Shown in pieces: positions 15,788 to 23,711 of a stretch of DNA of 64,000 nt. Location: assembly GCA_009377795.1 (NCBI GenBank), contig WHTJ01000003.1:44701-108700 (forward strand), given 5' to 3'. Under the pieces are notes generated by a model that was not told the DNA's origin, ran no database searches, and saw only the letters and a program-made list of their open reading frames with translations. The number at the start of each line of letters is the position of its first letter. The stretch's first letter is position 1. The position numbers and the translations under genes were made by a program. The DNA comes from Propionibacteriales bacterium (lineage in GTDB: Bacteria; Actinomycetota; Actinomycetes; Propionibacteriales; Nocardioidaceae).

Positions 15788-16504
15788 ATGGGTATCCAGA
15801 TTGCGATTTTGGCGGCGGGGTTGGGGACCCGCCTCGGAAAGTCGTTCCCGAAGCCGCTCACGGAGCTGAGCAACGGCACGACGATCATGCAGCAGCAGCT
15901 GGACAACCTGCGCGGCGTGTTCGGCGATCAGGCCGACATCACCGTGGTGGTCGGGTTCAAGCTGGGCCTGGTTCTGGAAGCCGCGCCGAGCGTGCGGTAC
16001 GCCTACAACGAGCTGTTCGACCAGACCAACACGTCCAAGAGCCTGCTCAAGGTGCTGCGCCTGACCGGGCCGGGTGGACTGCTCTGGATGAACGGCGACA
16101 TCGTGTTCGACGCGGAGCTCCTGCGGAAGGCGCGCCGGACCATCGAACAGGACCGCAGCTTCGTCTGCGTGAACACCGCGCCGGTCGCCGACGAGGAGGT
16201 GAAGTACACCCTGGACGACGCCGGCAACGTCGCGGCGCTCTCCAAGGAGGTCGTGGGCGGCCTGGGCGAGGCGGTGGGCATCAACTATGTCTCGGCTGCG
16301 GACAAGGCGGCCCTGATCACCCGGCTGGACGAGTGCGATCCGCAGGACTTCTTCGAGCGGGGTATCGAGCTGGCGATCCTGAAGGACGGCCAGCGATGGG
16401 CGGCGGTCGACATCTCCGAGTACCGCTGTGTCGAGGTGGACTTCGACGACGACCTGGACCTTGTGAACTCCTTGCTGCGCGACGAGGAGTCCCGCGGGCT
16501 GTGA
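15788..16504 (+). CDS. LicC/PntC-like CTP:phosphonate or sugar nucleotidyltransferase
   Basis: The 238-aa protein starts MGIQIAILAAGLGTRLGKSF, the glycine-rich signature of the NTP-transferase fold, with K21 or K23 of FPKPL as the usual phosphate-binding lysine. QTNTSKSLLKVLRL and LLWMNGDIVFD (metal Asp) match the phosphocholine cytidylyltransferase (LicC) group rather than sugar-1-phosphate enzymes. It lies divergent from the pepM operon and shares its control region. LicC- or PntC-type enzymes load choline phosphate or aminoethylphosphonate onto CMP. Because PepM already carries a cytidylyltransferase domain, this one may act on a different substrate or be redundant. A GAGGA just before the ATG is very close; AGGA 12 nt upstream is an alternative. 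Confidence 0.8.
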   Translation: MGIQIAILAAGLGTRLGKSFPKPLTELSNGTTIMQQQLDNLRGVFGDQADITVVVGFKLGLVLEAAPSVRYAYNELFDQTNTSKSLLKVLRLTGPGGLLWMNGDIVFDAELLRKARRTIEQDRSFVCVNTAPVADEEVKYTLDDAGNVAALSKEVVGGLGEAVGINYVSAADKAALITRLDECDPQDFFERGIELAILKDGQRWAAVDISEYRCVEVDFDDDLDLVNSLLRDEESRGL

Positions 16505-16614
16505 TGCGGCTCATGGCCCGGCCGTCGGCGGCTGGTCATACTGCCGGTGCGATCCTGAACTGAGCGGCGGCGTTCGCGCCCCTCGCCGTACCACCGACAA
16601 CGGAAGGACCAGCG

Positions 16615-17808
16615 ATGGGTCACCTCTGCGAGACCGAGGGCCTCACCGACATCCAGCAGGAGATCCTCAAGACCGTCCGTGCTTTCGTGGACAACGAGAT
16701 CCTTCCGGTGGCCACCGAGCTGGAGCACAAGGACGAGTACCCGACCCAGATCGTGGAGGGGATGAAGGAGCTCGGGTTGTTCGGCCTGGTGATCCCCGAG
16801 GAGTACGGCGGCCTGGGGGAGAGCCTGCTGACCTACGCGCTCGTGGTGGAGGAGATCGCGCGTGGCTGGATGAGCGTGAGCGGCATCATCAACACGCACT
16901 TCATCGTGGCCTGGATGCTGATGAAGCACGGCACCGACGAGCAGAAACAGCACCACCTGCCGCGGATGGCGGCCGGTGACCTGCGGGGCGCGTTCTCCAT
17001 GTCCGAGCCCGGCACGGGGTCCGATGTGGCCGCGATCAAGACCAAGGCGACCGCGAGGGACGACGGGACGTACGTGATCAACGGCCAGAAGATGTGGCTG
17101 ACCAACGGTGGCACGTCGAGTTTGGTAGCCGTGCTGGTGAAAACCGACGTCGGCGCGGACAAGCCGCACCAGAACATGACGACCTTCCTGGTGGAGAAGG
17201 AGCCGGGGTTCGGTGAGGTGCTTCCCGGTCTCACCGTGCCCGGCAAGATCGACAAGATGGGCTACAAGGGCGTCGACACGACCGAGCTGATCTTCGACAA
17301 CTTCGAGATCAGGCCCGACACGATTCTCGGCGGCGAGCCTGGTCGCGGCTTCTACCAGATGATGGACGGCGTCGAGGTCGGCCGGGTCAATGTGGCCGCC
17401 CGGGGGTGCGGTGTCGCCTGGCGCGCGTTCGAGCTCGGCATCGCGTACTCCCAGCAGCGCGAGACCTTCGGCCGGAAGATCGCGGAGCACCAGGCGGTGC
17501 TGTTCCGGCTGGCGGAGATGGGCACGAAGGTGGAGGCCGCGCACCAGATGATGGTGAGGGCCGCGCGTACCAAGGACTCCGGCCAGCGCAACGACCTGGA
17601 GGCCGGGATGGCGAAGTACCTCGCCTCGGAGTACTGCGCCGAGGTGGTGGAGGACTCCTTCCGGATCCACGGTGGTTACGGGTTCTCGAAGGAGTACGAG
17701 ATCGAGCGGCTCTACCGCGAGGCGCCCATGCTGCTGATCGGCGAGGGTACGGCGGACATCCAGCGGATGATCATTGGCCGCCGGCTGCTCGAGGAATACA
17801 AGCTGTAG
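16615..17808 (+). CDS. acyl-CoA dehydrogenase (FadE19-like)
   Basis: The 397-aa FAD enzyme follows GGAAGGACC. The N-terminal helical domain, the middle beta domain with FSMSEPGTGSDVAAIKT and MWLTNGG, and the C-terminal helical domain with RETFGRKIAEHQ and IHGGYGFSKEYEIERLYREA are full length. The Glu in LLIGEGTADIQ marks the usual catalytic loop. In mycobacteria the best-known cluster citE-maoC-fadE19 serves leucine/isovaleryl-CoA breakdown; the partners here are at 6653 and 21979. Substrate is inferred from this context and is not proven by a residue. Confidence 0.9.
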   Translation: MGHLCETEGLTDIQQEILKTVRAFVDNEILPVATELEHKDEYPTQIVEGMKELGLFGLVIPEEYGGLGESLLTYALVVEEIARGWMSVSGIINTHFIVAWMLMKHGTDEQKQHHLPRMAAGDLRGAFSMSEPGTGSDVAAIKTKATARDDGTYVINGQKMWLTNGGTSSLVAVLVKTDVGADKPHQNMTTFLVEKEPGFGEVLPGLTVPGKIDKMGYKGVDTTELIFDNFEIRPDTILGGEPGRGFYQMMDGVEVGRVNVAARGCGVAWRAFELGIAYSQQRETFGRKIAEHQAVLFRLAEMGTKVEAAHQMMVRAARTKDSGQRNDLEAGMAKYLASEYCAEVVEDSFRIHGGYGFSKEYEIERLYREAPMLLIGEGTADIQRMIIGRRLLEEYKL

Positions 17809-17829
17809 GCGCCGCAGGCGCGTGCTCGG

Positions 17830-18369
17830 CTATTCCCAGGACCAGCTGTCGAGGACGTTGCCGATGTGGCTCTCCGCTGACCCGGCCTCGTCGACGTGCG
17901 ACGTCACCGTGATGACGAACAGCTCCTTGCTATGGAACGCGGCGTACTGCCGGAACGCGACGTCGACGCCACCCTGCTCGCCCGTGAAGGACTGCCCGAT
18001 GGCGGACTCGCCGTCGATCTTGAACCGGTCGAAGGCCTCCGGCGGCTTGTCGGCCATGCCGGCGACCTGAGCGCTCATCGACCGCTGCAGTCGCTTCATC
18101 CCGATCTTCTGCTGGGAACCGTGTACGACGTTGAAGTTCGTGGAGAACTCGTCCACCTTGTCGTCCGAGCGGAAGGCGACCTCGACCTGCGGCGACGACT
18201 TCTTGACCTCCTCGGTGGCGTCCTCGAACCCGGACGGAGCGGTGAAGCTGTACCCGTCGCCGGAATAGGTCTGGCCCTCCTCTCCGTCGCCGGAGGAGCC
18301 GCAGGCGACGAGGGAGAGGGCCGGCAGGATCGCGGACGATGCGGCGATGGCAAGTCGGCGTGATCTCAT
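17830..18369 (-). CDS. lipoprotein of unknown function
   Basis: The 179-aa form starts MRSRRLAIAASSAILPALSL and has a lipobox LVAC near residue 23, predicting a diacylglyceryl-anchored surface protein. After a Gly/Ser/Glu linker comes GYSFTAPSGFEDATEEVKK and a globular domain of about 130 residues ending IGNVLDSWSWE. This arrangement resembles small actinobacterial lipoproteins of the PsbP/LpqN-like type, but the assignment is loose. It is a single gene that converges on the acyl-CoA dehydrogenase with a 21-nt gap. An ATG three codons upstream is possible. Confidence 0.75.
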   Translation of the reverse strand: MRSRRLAIAASSAILPALSLVACGSSGDGEEGQTYSGDGYSFTAPSGFEDATEEVKKSSPQVEVAFRSDDKVDEFSTNFNVVHGSQQKIGMKRLQRSMSAQVAGMADKPPEAFDRFKIDGESAIGQSFTGEQGGVDVAFRQYAAFHSKELFVITVTSHVDEAGSAESHIGNVLDSWSWE

Positions 18370-18482
18370 GGCCGGCACATTATCGGACGCCGGGTTCCAC
18401 GTACGACGGCCGTCGTGCTGCGTCGACTGGGCAGCGTGTCGGTACCGATCGATCCTCCACGAGCTGTGATAAATTGACGAAC

Positions 18483-19001
18483 ATGATGAAGAAGTTGCTG
18501 CTGGTTGCCGTCGCCACGGTCACGGCGTTCACGCTGACTGTCCCACCGGCGTCGGCCGACGCCGGTGGAGTGAAGGACGGCAACGATGTGGCAGGCAGGC
18601 TTGATCTGAAGCGGGTATCCCAGCACCACGACGGCAATTGGGTGATCCACCGCTGGGCCACCTATCGTGGGTGGTCGAAGAGCATCCTCCGGAGGAACAC
18701 CGGAAACCGGTTCGTGATGTGGGGGGATTCAAATATTTACAGCCCCGACACGGGCGTGATCTTCCGCAAAGACGGCAGATGGCGCTGCAGAAACTCTAAC
18801 GGTGCGTTTTGGTGTGTTGACCAGAACATCTTCGTGCGGCATCCCAGCCGCCGGGTTCTGACGATGAAGTGGAATCCGCCGAGCGGCATGAACTGGATCG
18901 TCTGGCGAGGCGGAACAAGGTTCTTCAATGACGGCGCCTGCTCCAGCGGCTGCCGGGACTGGGCTCCGAGACGTGGCGCCGTGCTCTTCCACGAGTTCTA
19001 G
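18483..19001 (+). CDS. orphan secreted protein with Trp-rich beta-type domain
   Basis: The 172-aa product starts MMKKLLLVAVATVTAFTLTV with a clear signal peptide ending near ASA-DAGG. The mature part is rich in Trp, Arg and aromatic residues (WVIHRWATYRGWSKS, WRCRNSNGAFWCVD, WIVWRGG) and has four Cys in two likely pairs. No family is recognised. Base composition is visibly lower in GC than its neighbours, which fits recent acquisition. No strong ribosome site is seen before the tandem ATGs. It lies in the accessory block between fadE19- and maoC-like genes. Confidence 0.65.
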   Translation: MMKKLLLVAVATVTAFTLTVPPASADAGGVKDGNDVAGRLDLKRVSQHHDGNWVIHRWATYRGWSKSILRRNTGNRFVMWGDSNIYSPDTGVIFRKDGRWRCRNSNGAFWCVDQNIFVRHPSRRVLTMKWNPPSGMNWIVWRGGTRFFNDGACSSGCRDWAPRRGAVLFHEF

Positions 19002-19048
19002 CGGGTTGGTTGGCGGTCCCTTTTCTCGACCCGAAGGTTTGTCGAGGT

Positions 19049-20495
19049 CTACGTCTCGACTACTCGCGCTTTACGGGCGGCTTGGTTTTCCCAGTTCGTG
19101 AGCAGGATGGAGACGGCGTGGTCGAGGTCGAGCGGGTCGCCGTACCAGGAGGATTCGATAGTCGACGGTTCGACATCGGCGTGTACGGCGGTCAGGTCGG
19201 CGACGTCGCCCCGGATGCGCGGCGCGGTGGGGCGTTCGGCGCCGCACTGGCCGTGGAACCGGAACCGCTGTTTGCCTAGCGCCACGATGTGAAAGCCGCC
19301 CTCGTGCAGCAACCGGTGATGTTCGCCGCAGAGCAGGATCAGGTTGTCCATGTCTGTATTGCCGCCCCGTGCCCACGCGCGGACGTGGTGGGCGTGCAGG
19401 AATCTGGTGCGGTCGCAGCCCGGCATCCGGCAACCCCGGTCTCTGCGCCACAACGCGGCCAGATGCCTGCTGCTGGGGCGCCGGTGGCGCCGGCCAAGGT
19501 CGAGGGTGCGGCCGTTCGGGGCATGCACGGACAGCTGGATACGGCTGTCACACGCCAGCCGAGCCAACACCAGTGGGTCGAGCCCGGGCCCGTCGTCCAG
19601 GTGCCCGATCCCAGCACCCGATTCTCGAACTGCCGCGGCGAGGGTGTTGGCGTCCACGTGCACGACCACATCCGCGGCCGGGGCGTGGATCGGCACCTCC
19701 AGGTCATTGCACAGCATCTGCGCCGCAGCAATCAGCGCCGGGCCCCAGTTCCGCCGGTGGACGGGTGTCCATGCTCGGCCTGTCGGGGTGTTCCGCGGGA
19801 CCGCATTCGGGCTCGGGATGTTCCGCGGGACCGTCTTTGGAGTCGGCACTAGCTGTGCGGGCGTGTTCGGCACGGGTCAACCCCGCTAACAGCCGGGCAC
19901 CGTCCTCCGGCGCCAACCGCCCCGAGATCACCAAGAACCCATCGTCGTCCCAGTGCCACCGAACTCTCGACTCCGGCTCACCTCGCTCTGGCGGATCCGA
20001 ATCCCTGCGCTGGTCCTGTTCCCGCTGCCGGTTGCGGCGCGCGGTGCACAGCCCCCGCACCAGCCGCTCCACCTGCGCCGCCGGCTCCGACAATGCCGCA
20101 TCCAGTACATCCGCCTCGGTATCAGCATCGGCGACGCGGGTGATCGCCCGCACCTTCGAATACGACACCTCACCCCGCTCAAAGGCCTCAGCGATCTGCG
20201 GCAGCCTGGATAACGCGCGCGCCACACGGACATGTTCGCGAGCGGTGCGCAGGTCCATTCCGCACCGCCACGACAGCCAATGCGCACACGACCGCACCTG
20301 CCGGCCCGCCCACCCGTCGCGCGCATCGAAGTCTGCCAGCAGCCGCAGAAACCGCGCCGTGGCCGCCGCGATCTGCCCGGCCAACGTGCACAGCTCCGCC
20401 TCCAGTCGCTCCAACGGCAACCCTGACGGATCCGGTTCGGTTGCAATAGGTTCCTCGATGGCGTCTGCCGCCACGGCTTCCAGAACAGTCATCAC
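19049..20495 (-). pseudogene. DUF222-HNH endonuclease (13E12-repeat type), frameshifted
   Basis: The 5' frame (20495-19704) encodes the DUF222 domain, starting MMTVLEAVAADAIEEPIATE and stopping in CCGADAVQ. The 3' frame (open 19873-19049) resumes with ALIAAAQMLCNDLEV, then VVVHVDANTLAA and the HNH motif CDRTRFLHAHHVRAWARGG with LLCGEHHRLLHEGG. A single indel around 19740-19760 would join both halves into one protein of about 480 aa. The overlap zone contains a 30-bp-spaced direct repeat (GTTCCGCGGGACCG). These multi-copy genes are common, mobile-like and of unclear role in actinobacteria. Sequencing error cannot be excluded. Confidence 0.75.
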
Positions 20496-20639
20496 ACGTC
20501 ACCCCATCGTTTGGTCACGGCTACCCGGACGAGAAACGGAACTCCAGCGCATAAACCAGTGGTCGACTCTTGTCAGGAAACTACCGGTCGCCACCGACAA
20601 TCACCGACGAGAATTCCAACTGCAAAAAGCAATATGCCT

Positions 20640-20940
20640 GGGGTGCCAGGAGTGGCCTAGCCGTTCCAGAGCTCTGGCCGCGGAGAGCACCTTGGGAGCC
20701 TTCGCCGACGCCGTCGATGCGCTGGAGTCTGCGGCCCGCGTCCTCGGCCAGCTGGGCGCGATGGCATGAAGTCCGGGCACTCCACTCGCTCGGAAGTGCG
20801 CAACTGGGTATCGGCGACCAGGACGCCGCCCGGGCGAGCTGGCGACAGGCGCTGGCTACTCTCGAAACCAGTGAGGCACAGGACACCCCGGAACTGTCAC
20901 GGGTCGAGCTCCGTGCCTGCTGGACGACTCGGGAGAGGGA
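20640..20940 (+). pseudogene. TPR-domain remnant, probably the 3' end of a SARP/LuxR-type regulator
   Basis: Two overlapping frames together spell tetratricopeptide-like helices: GAFADAVDALESAARVLGQL in one frame (to about 20755) and HEVRALHSLGSAQLGIGDQD then ARASWRQALATLE in the next (to about 20880). Such AxxxLGxxxxxxGDxxxARxxWxxAL patterns end large AfsR/LuxR-type regulators. No start, upstream domains or intact frame remain. It lies directly before the DUF2332 gene. Confidence 0.5.
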
Positions 20941-20952
20941 GGCGTTGTTCGC

Positions 20953-21918
20953 GTGGCCGAAGTGGTGACGGCGTTGCGAGAGCAGGCGGAGACCTGTGCG
21001 CGGATGGGGTCGCCGATGTACGCCGCTCTTCTCACGCGGATCGCCGAGGATGTGGCCGATGACGGCGTGTGTGCTCGTGTTCTGCGCGGCCATGAGCACG
21101 ATCCGGGGCCGTCGGCGCTCGGACTTCGGTTGCTCGGTGCGGTGCACCGCCTGGTGCTTTCCGGGGAGGCCTCGGGCCTCGCCCGGTTCTACCCGAGCAT
21201 GGGTGGTTCGTGGGCTCTGGACGCCGCCTGGCCGCATGTGCTCGAGACGCTCGACAGCCGTGGGGACGACGTACGCCGGTTTCTGGGGTTGCCACCGCAG
21301 ACAAACGAGGTGGGGCGCGCGGCGGCGTTGATGGGTGGTCTGCAGGCTCTGACGGCCGCACGTCGAATGCCGATCAGACTGGTCGAGCTGGGCGCCAGCG
21401 CGGGGTTGAACCTGTTGTTCGACCGCTACCGGTTTCTCGGCGGGGAAGGAGACTCGGTCGGGCCGGACGACAGTCCGGTGGTGCTCGACGGTGCATCGCG
21501 CGGCGTGCATCCGGCGCCGGGAGTGCGCCCGGAGATCCGCGAGCGGTGCGGGTGCGACGTCGCACCCGTGGACCCGACGAGCGAGGAGGGCCGTCTGCGG
21601 GTGTTGTCGTACGTATGGCCGGACCAGGCGGAGCGCGTCGAGCGGCTCCGCGGTGCGCTGGCCATCGCCGGCGAGGAGCCGGTAAGGGTGGTCACGTGCA
21701 CTGGGTCGGAGGCGCTGAGCTCACTGCGACTCGTGAGCGGTACAACGACGGAGGCGTCGAGTGAGTCTTCGCCGTTCGCCAGGCTGTACTTCGAGCCGGT
21801 GCGTCGTACGCCTGGGTCGCCGCACGAGTTCCTCGTCGTACTGCAGAGCTGGCCGGGTGGCGCTCGGCGGATCCTGGGAAGCGCTCCGCCACACGGCCTG
21901 CCCATGACCTGGGAGTGA
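20953..21918 (+). CDS. DUF2332 family protein
   Basis: The 321-aa protein starts at GTG 20953 with GGGAGG ten nt upstream. AETCARMGSPMYAALLTRIA at the N-terminus and LVELGASAGLNLLFDRYRF in the middle are characteristic of DUF2332. The latter resembles a degenerate SAM-binding glycine loop, so a methyltransferase-like fold is plausible. No function is established that I know of. It stands alone between the TPR remnant and the maoC gene, within DNA that interrupts the catabolic cluster. Confidence 0.85.
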   Translation: MAEVVTALREQAETCARMGSPMYAALLTRIAEDVADDGVCARVLRGHEHDPGPSALGLRLLGAVHRLVLSGEASGLARFYPSMGGSWALDAAWPHVLETLDSRGDDVRRFLGLPPQTNEVGRAAALMGGLQALTAARRMPIRLVELGASAGLNLLFDRYRFLGGEGDSVGPDDSPVVLDGASRGVHPAPGVRPEIRERCGCDVAPVDPTSEEGRLRVLSYVWPDQAERVERLRGALAIAGEEPVRVVTCTGSEALSSLRLVSGTTTEASSESSPFARLYFEPVRRTPGSPHEFLVVLQSWPGGARRILGSAPPHGLPMTWE

Positions 21919-21978
21919 GGACCGTCTACCGTTGCCTCCTGCGAAGAGTCGGTCACGAGTCGAGCCGGAGGAGCCTGG

Positions 21979-22488
21979 ATGCAGTTCGGCCGTAGCTATG
22001 AGGAGTTCGAGGTCGGTGCGACGTACAAGCACTGGCCGGGCAAGACGGTCACGGAGTACGACGACCATCTGTTCTGCCTGCTGACGATGAACCACCACCC
22101 CCTGCATCTGGATGCGCACTACGCCGGCGACACCACCGAGTTCGGCAAGAACGTCGTCGTGGGCAACTACATCTACTCCCTCCTGCTCGGCATGAGCGTG
22201 CCCGACATCTCCGGCAAGGCGATCGCCAACCTGGAGATCGAGTCCCTGCGCCATGTCGCGCCGACCTTCCACGGCGACACGATCTACGGCGAGACGACCG
22301 TGCTCGACAAGCGGGAGAGCAGCTCCAAGGACGATCGCGGTGTCGTGCACGTCGAGACCACGGGATACAAGCAGGACGGCACCGTGGTGTGCGTCTTCCG
22401 CCGCAAGGTCATGGTGCCCAAGCAGAACTACCTGGACGCCAGAGGTGGCGAGCAGCCCGGGCGACCGGTGCCGCCCGAGCCCGCTTAG
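21979..22488 (+). CDS. MaoC-family (hot-dog) enoyl-CoA hydratase
   Basis: The 169-aa protein follows GGAGGAG. It has a single hot-dog domain with the hydratase-2 motif NHHPLHLDAHYA (catalytic Asp/His region) and YIYSLLLGMSVPD. This length matches the mycobacterial MaoC partner of CitE and FadE19 rather than a double-domain hydratase. It should add water to an unsaturated acyl-CoA between the dehydrogenase (16615) and the lyase (6653) in branched-chain acid breakdown. The present separation of 14 kb is due to inserted DNA. The exact substrate is inferred. Confidence 0.87.
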   Translation: MQFGRSYEEFEVGATYKHWPGKTVTEYDDHLFCLLTMNHHPLHLDAHYAGDTTEFGKNVVVGNYIYSLLLGMSVPDISGKAIANLEIESLRHVAPTFHGDTIYGETTVLDKRESSSKDDRGVVHVETTGYKQDGTVVCVFRRKVMVPKQNYLDARGGEQPGRPVPPEPA

Positions 22489-22524
22489 CCCACCCCCGCG
22501 ACTAGCGCGGCCAGCGGGACCGGC

Positions 22525-22941
22525 CTAGAGCACGCCCCAGTCCTCGAGCGACTCCACGAGACCGGCCGACGTCGGCAGGGCCCGCAGCTCGGCGTCGGTG
22601 ACCCAGCGCGCGTCGTCGGCGTCGCTTCCGGATGTCAGCTCGCCGCCGACCCATTCGCATGCGTAGTCCCGGATGTCGTAGACGACACCGGCGGCCACGT
22701 CTCGCTGTATGGTCCCGATGAGGCCACCGACGTCGACCGCGAGACCGGTCTCCTCCCGTACCTCGCGTACGACGGCCTCCTCGTCGGACTCGCCGGGCTC
22801 GACCCGCCCACCGGGGATCGACCACGAGCCGGCGGCCGGTGGGTGTCCCCGCCGGATCACCAGCAGCCGCCCGGCGCCGTCCCGGATGATCGCACCGACG
22901 CACGGGACCCGGCGGACGCGGGAGCCTCCGGGGTCGCTCAT
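22525..22941 (-). CDS. Nudix hydrolase
   Basis: The 138-aa product starts MSDPGGSRVRRVPCVGAIIR at ATG 22941. A complete Nudix box occupies residues 45-67 (G45, E51, R59-E60, E63-E64, G66), so Mg-dependent cleavage of a nucleoside diphosphate derivative is expected. VGAIIRDGAGRLLVIRRGHP resembles MutT-like proteins that act on (d)NTPs, but substrate cannot be read from sequence. Convergent with the maoC gene; the 37-nt gap has no obvious terminator. Confidence 0.88.
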   Translation of the reverse strand: MSDPGGSRVRRVPCVGAIIRDGAGRLLVIRRGHPPAAGSWSIPGGRVEPGESDEEAVVREVREETGLAVDVGGLIGTIQRDVAAGVVYDIRDYACEWVGGELTSGSDADDARWVTDAELRALPTSAGLVESLEDWGVL

Positions 22942-23129
22942 GGCTCCGCACACTACGGGAGGCTCCGTAGATCGACGGATTCCGTATGTGCCGCGACCGG
23001 TCGGGCAACTGGGACGACAAGTACGAGGGGGCGCGGTGTACTTCACGGTCGTGGGGGAGTAGCTCTCCGGCCGCGCGACTCACCCCCCGCGCCGTCCGGC
23101 GCAGCCGGACAAACTTGACGTAACGCACC

Positions 23130-23711
23130 GTGCACGCGAACGTCATACCCATGAACCTGCCCTTGCGGGTCTATCCGCCCGACGGCACGGCGATGGCCAG
23201 CCACGCCGCCGGGCTGATGCTGCCGTTGTGGACGCCGTGGCCGCTGCCGTCCGGATGGCAGGTCGCCGGGCACGGGCACGTGGGTGATCCGGCGAACGGG
23301 AGGGCGACCGTCTTCGCGTGCCGCGGACCCAACCCGGTGGGGGGCGAAGACGCGGAGCTGCTCGTGGTGGCGGAGGAGCCCGGCACCGGGCTGGGCAGCC
23401 GGTTGGCGGGCCTGAGCTCGCCGGATCCCGGTCCCGAGTTCGGGTTCGGCATGCCGCAGGCCAAGGTGCTCATCACGGGCCGGCCGACCTCGCTGTGGTG
23501 GGTCTCGTCCGCGGCGCCCGATCGCGCGGTGTACGCCGGAGAGGCCGCCGGCCGGTGGATCTGGCTGATCCTGCATCCGGAGTCGGCCGGAGCGCTCCTG
23601 ATGGAGGAGCTGTCCCTGGCCGACGTACGCGACCTGGGGCTCGAGGTCGAGCTGTTGAAGTACGGCGATCTCTCGCCGCGACTCCAGCTCGCGGATGACG
23701 GCGACGACTGA
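23130..23711 (+). CDS. DUF6758 family protein lacking the usual N-terminal zinc ribbon
   Basis: The 193-aa frame starts at GTG 23130, immediately after an in-frame TAA at 23121, or at ATG 23151. The body LWTPWPLPSGWQVAGHGHVG, RATVFACRGPNPVGG and VVAEEPGTGLGSRLAGL matches the family I recall upstream of PHP and MarC genes in actinobacteria. Homologs I recall begin with a CPRCG zinc ribbon; none exists here. The gene overlaps the PHP gene by 17 nt, so they are co-expressed. Function is unknown. Confidence 0.75.
   Translation: MHANVIPMNLPLRVYPPDGTAMASHAAGLMLPLWTPWPLPSGWQVAGHGHVGDPANGRATVFACRGPNPVGGEDAELLVVAEEPGTGLGSRLAGLSSPDPGPEFGFGMPQAKVLITGRPTSLWWVSSAAPDRAVYAGEAAGRWIWLILHPESAGALLMEELSLADVRDLGLEVELLKYGDLSPRLQLADDGDD

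Noticed and set aside
7625..16504. fosfomycin or phosphinothricin biosynthetic cluster
   Set aside because: Early genes are shared, but Fom3, Fom4 and PhpD-type enzymes are absent and LicD/LicC genes are present, which favours a surface-glycan product.
19369..20769. 466-aa plus-strand frame over the HNH region
   Set aside because: Antisense to DUF222-HNH coding DNA; Ser/Arg/Pro-rich without domains. Only its last part (TPR-like) is used as part of the remnant.
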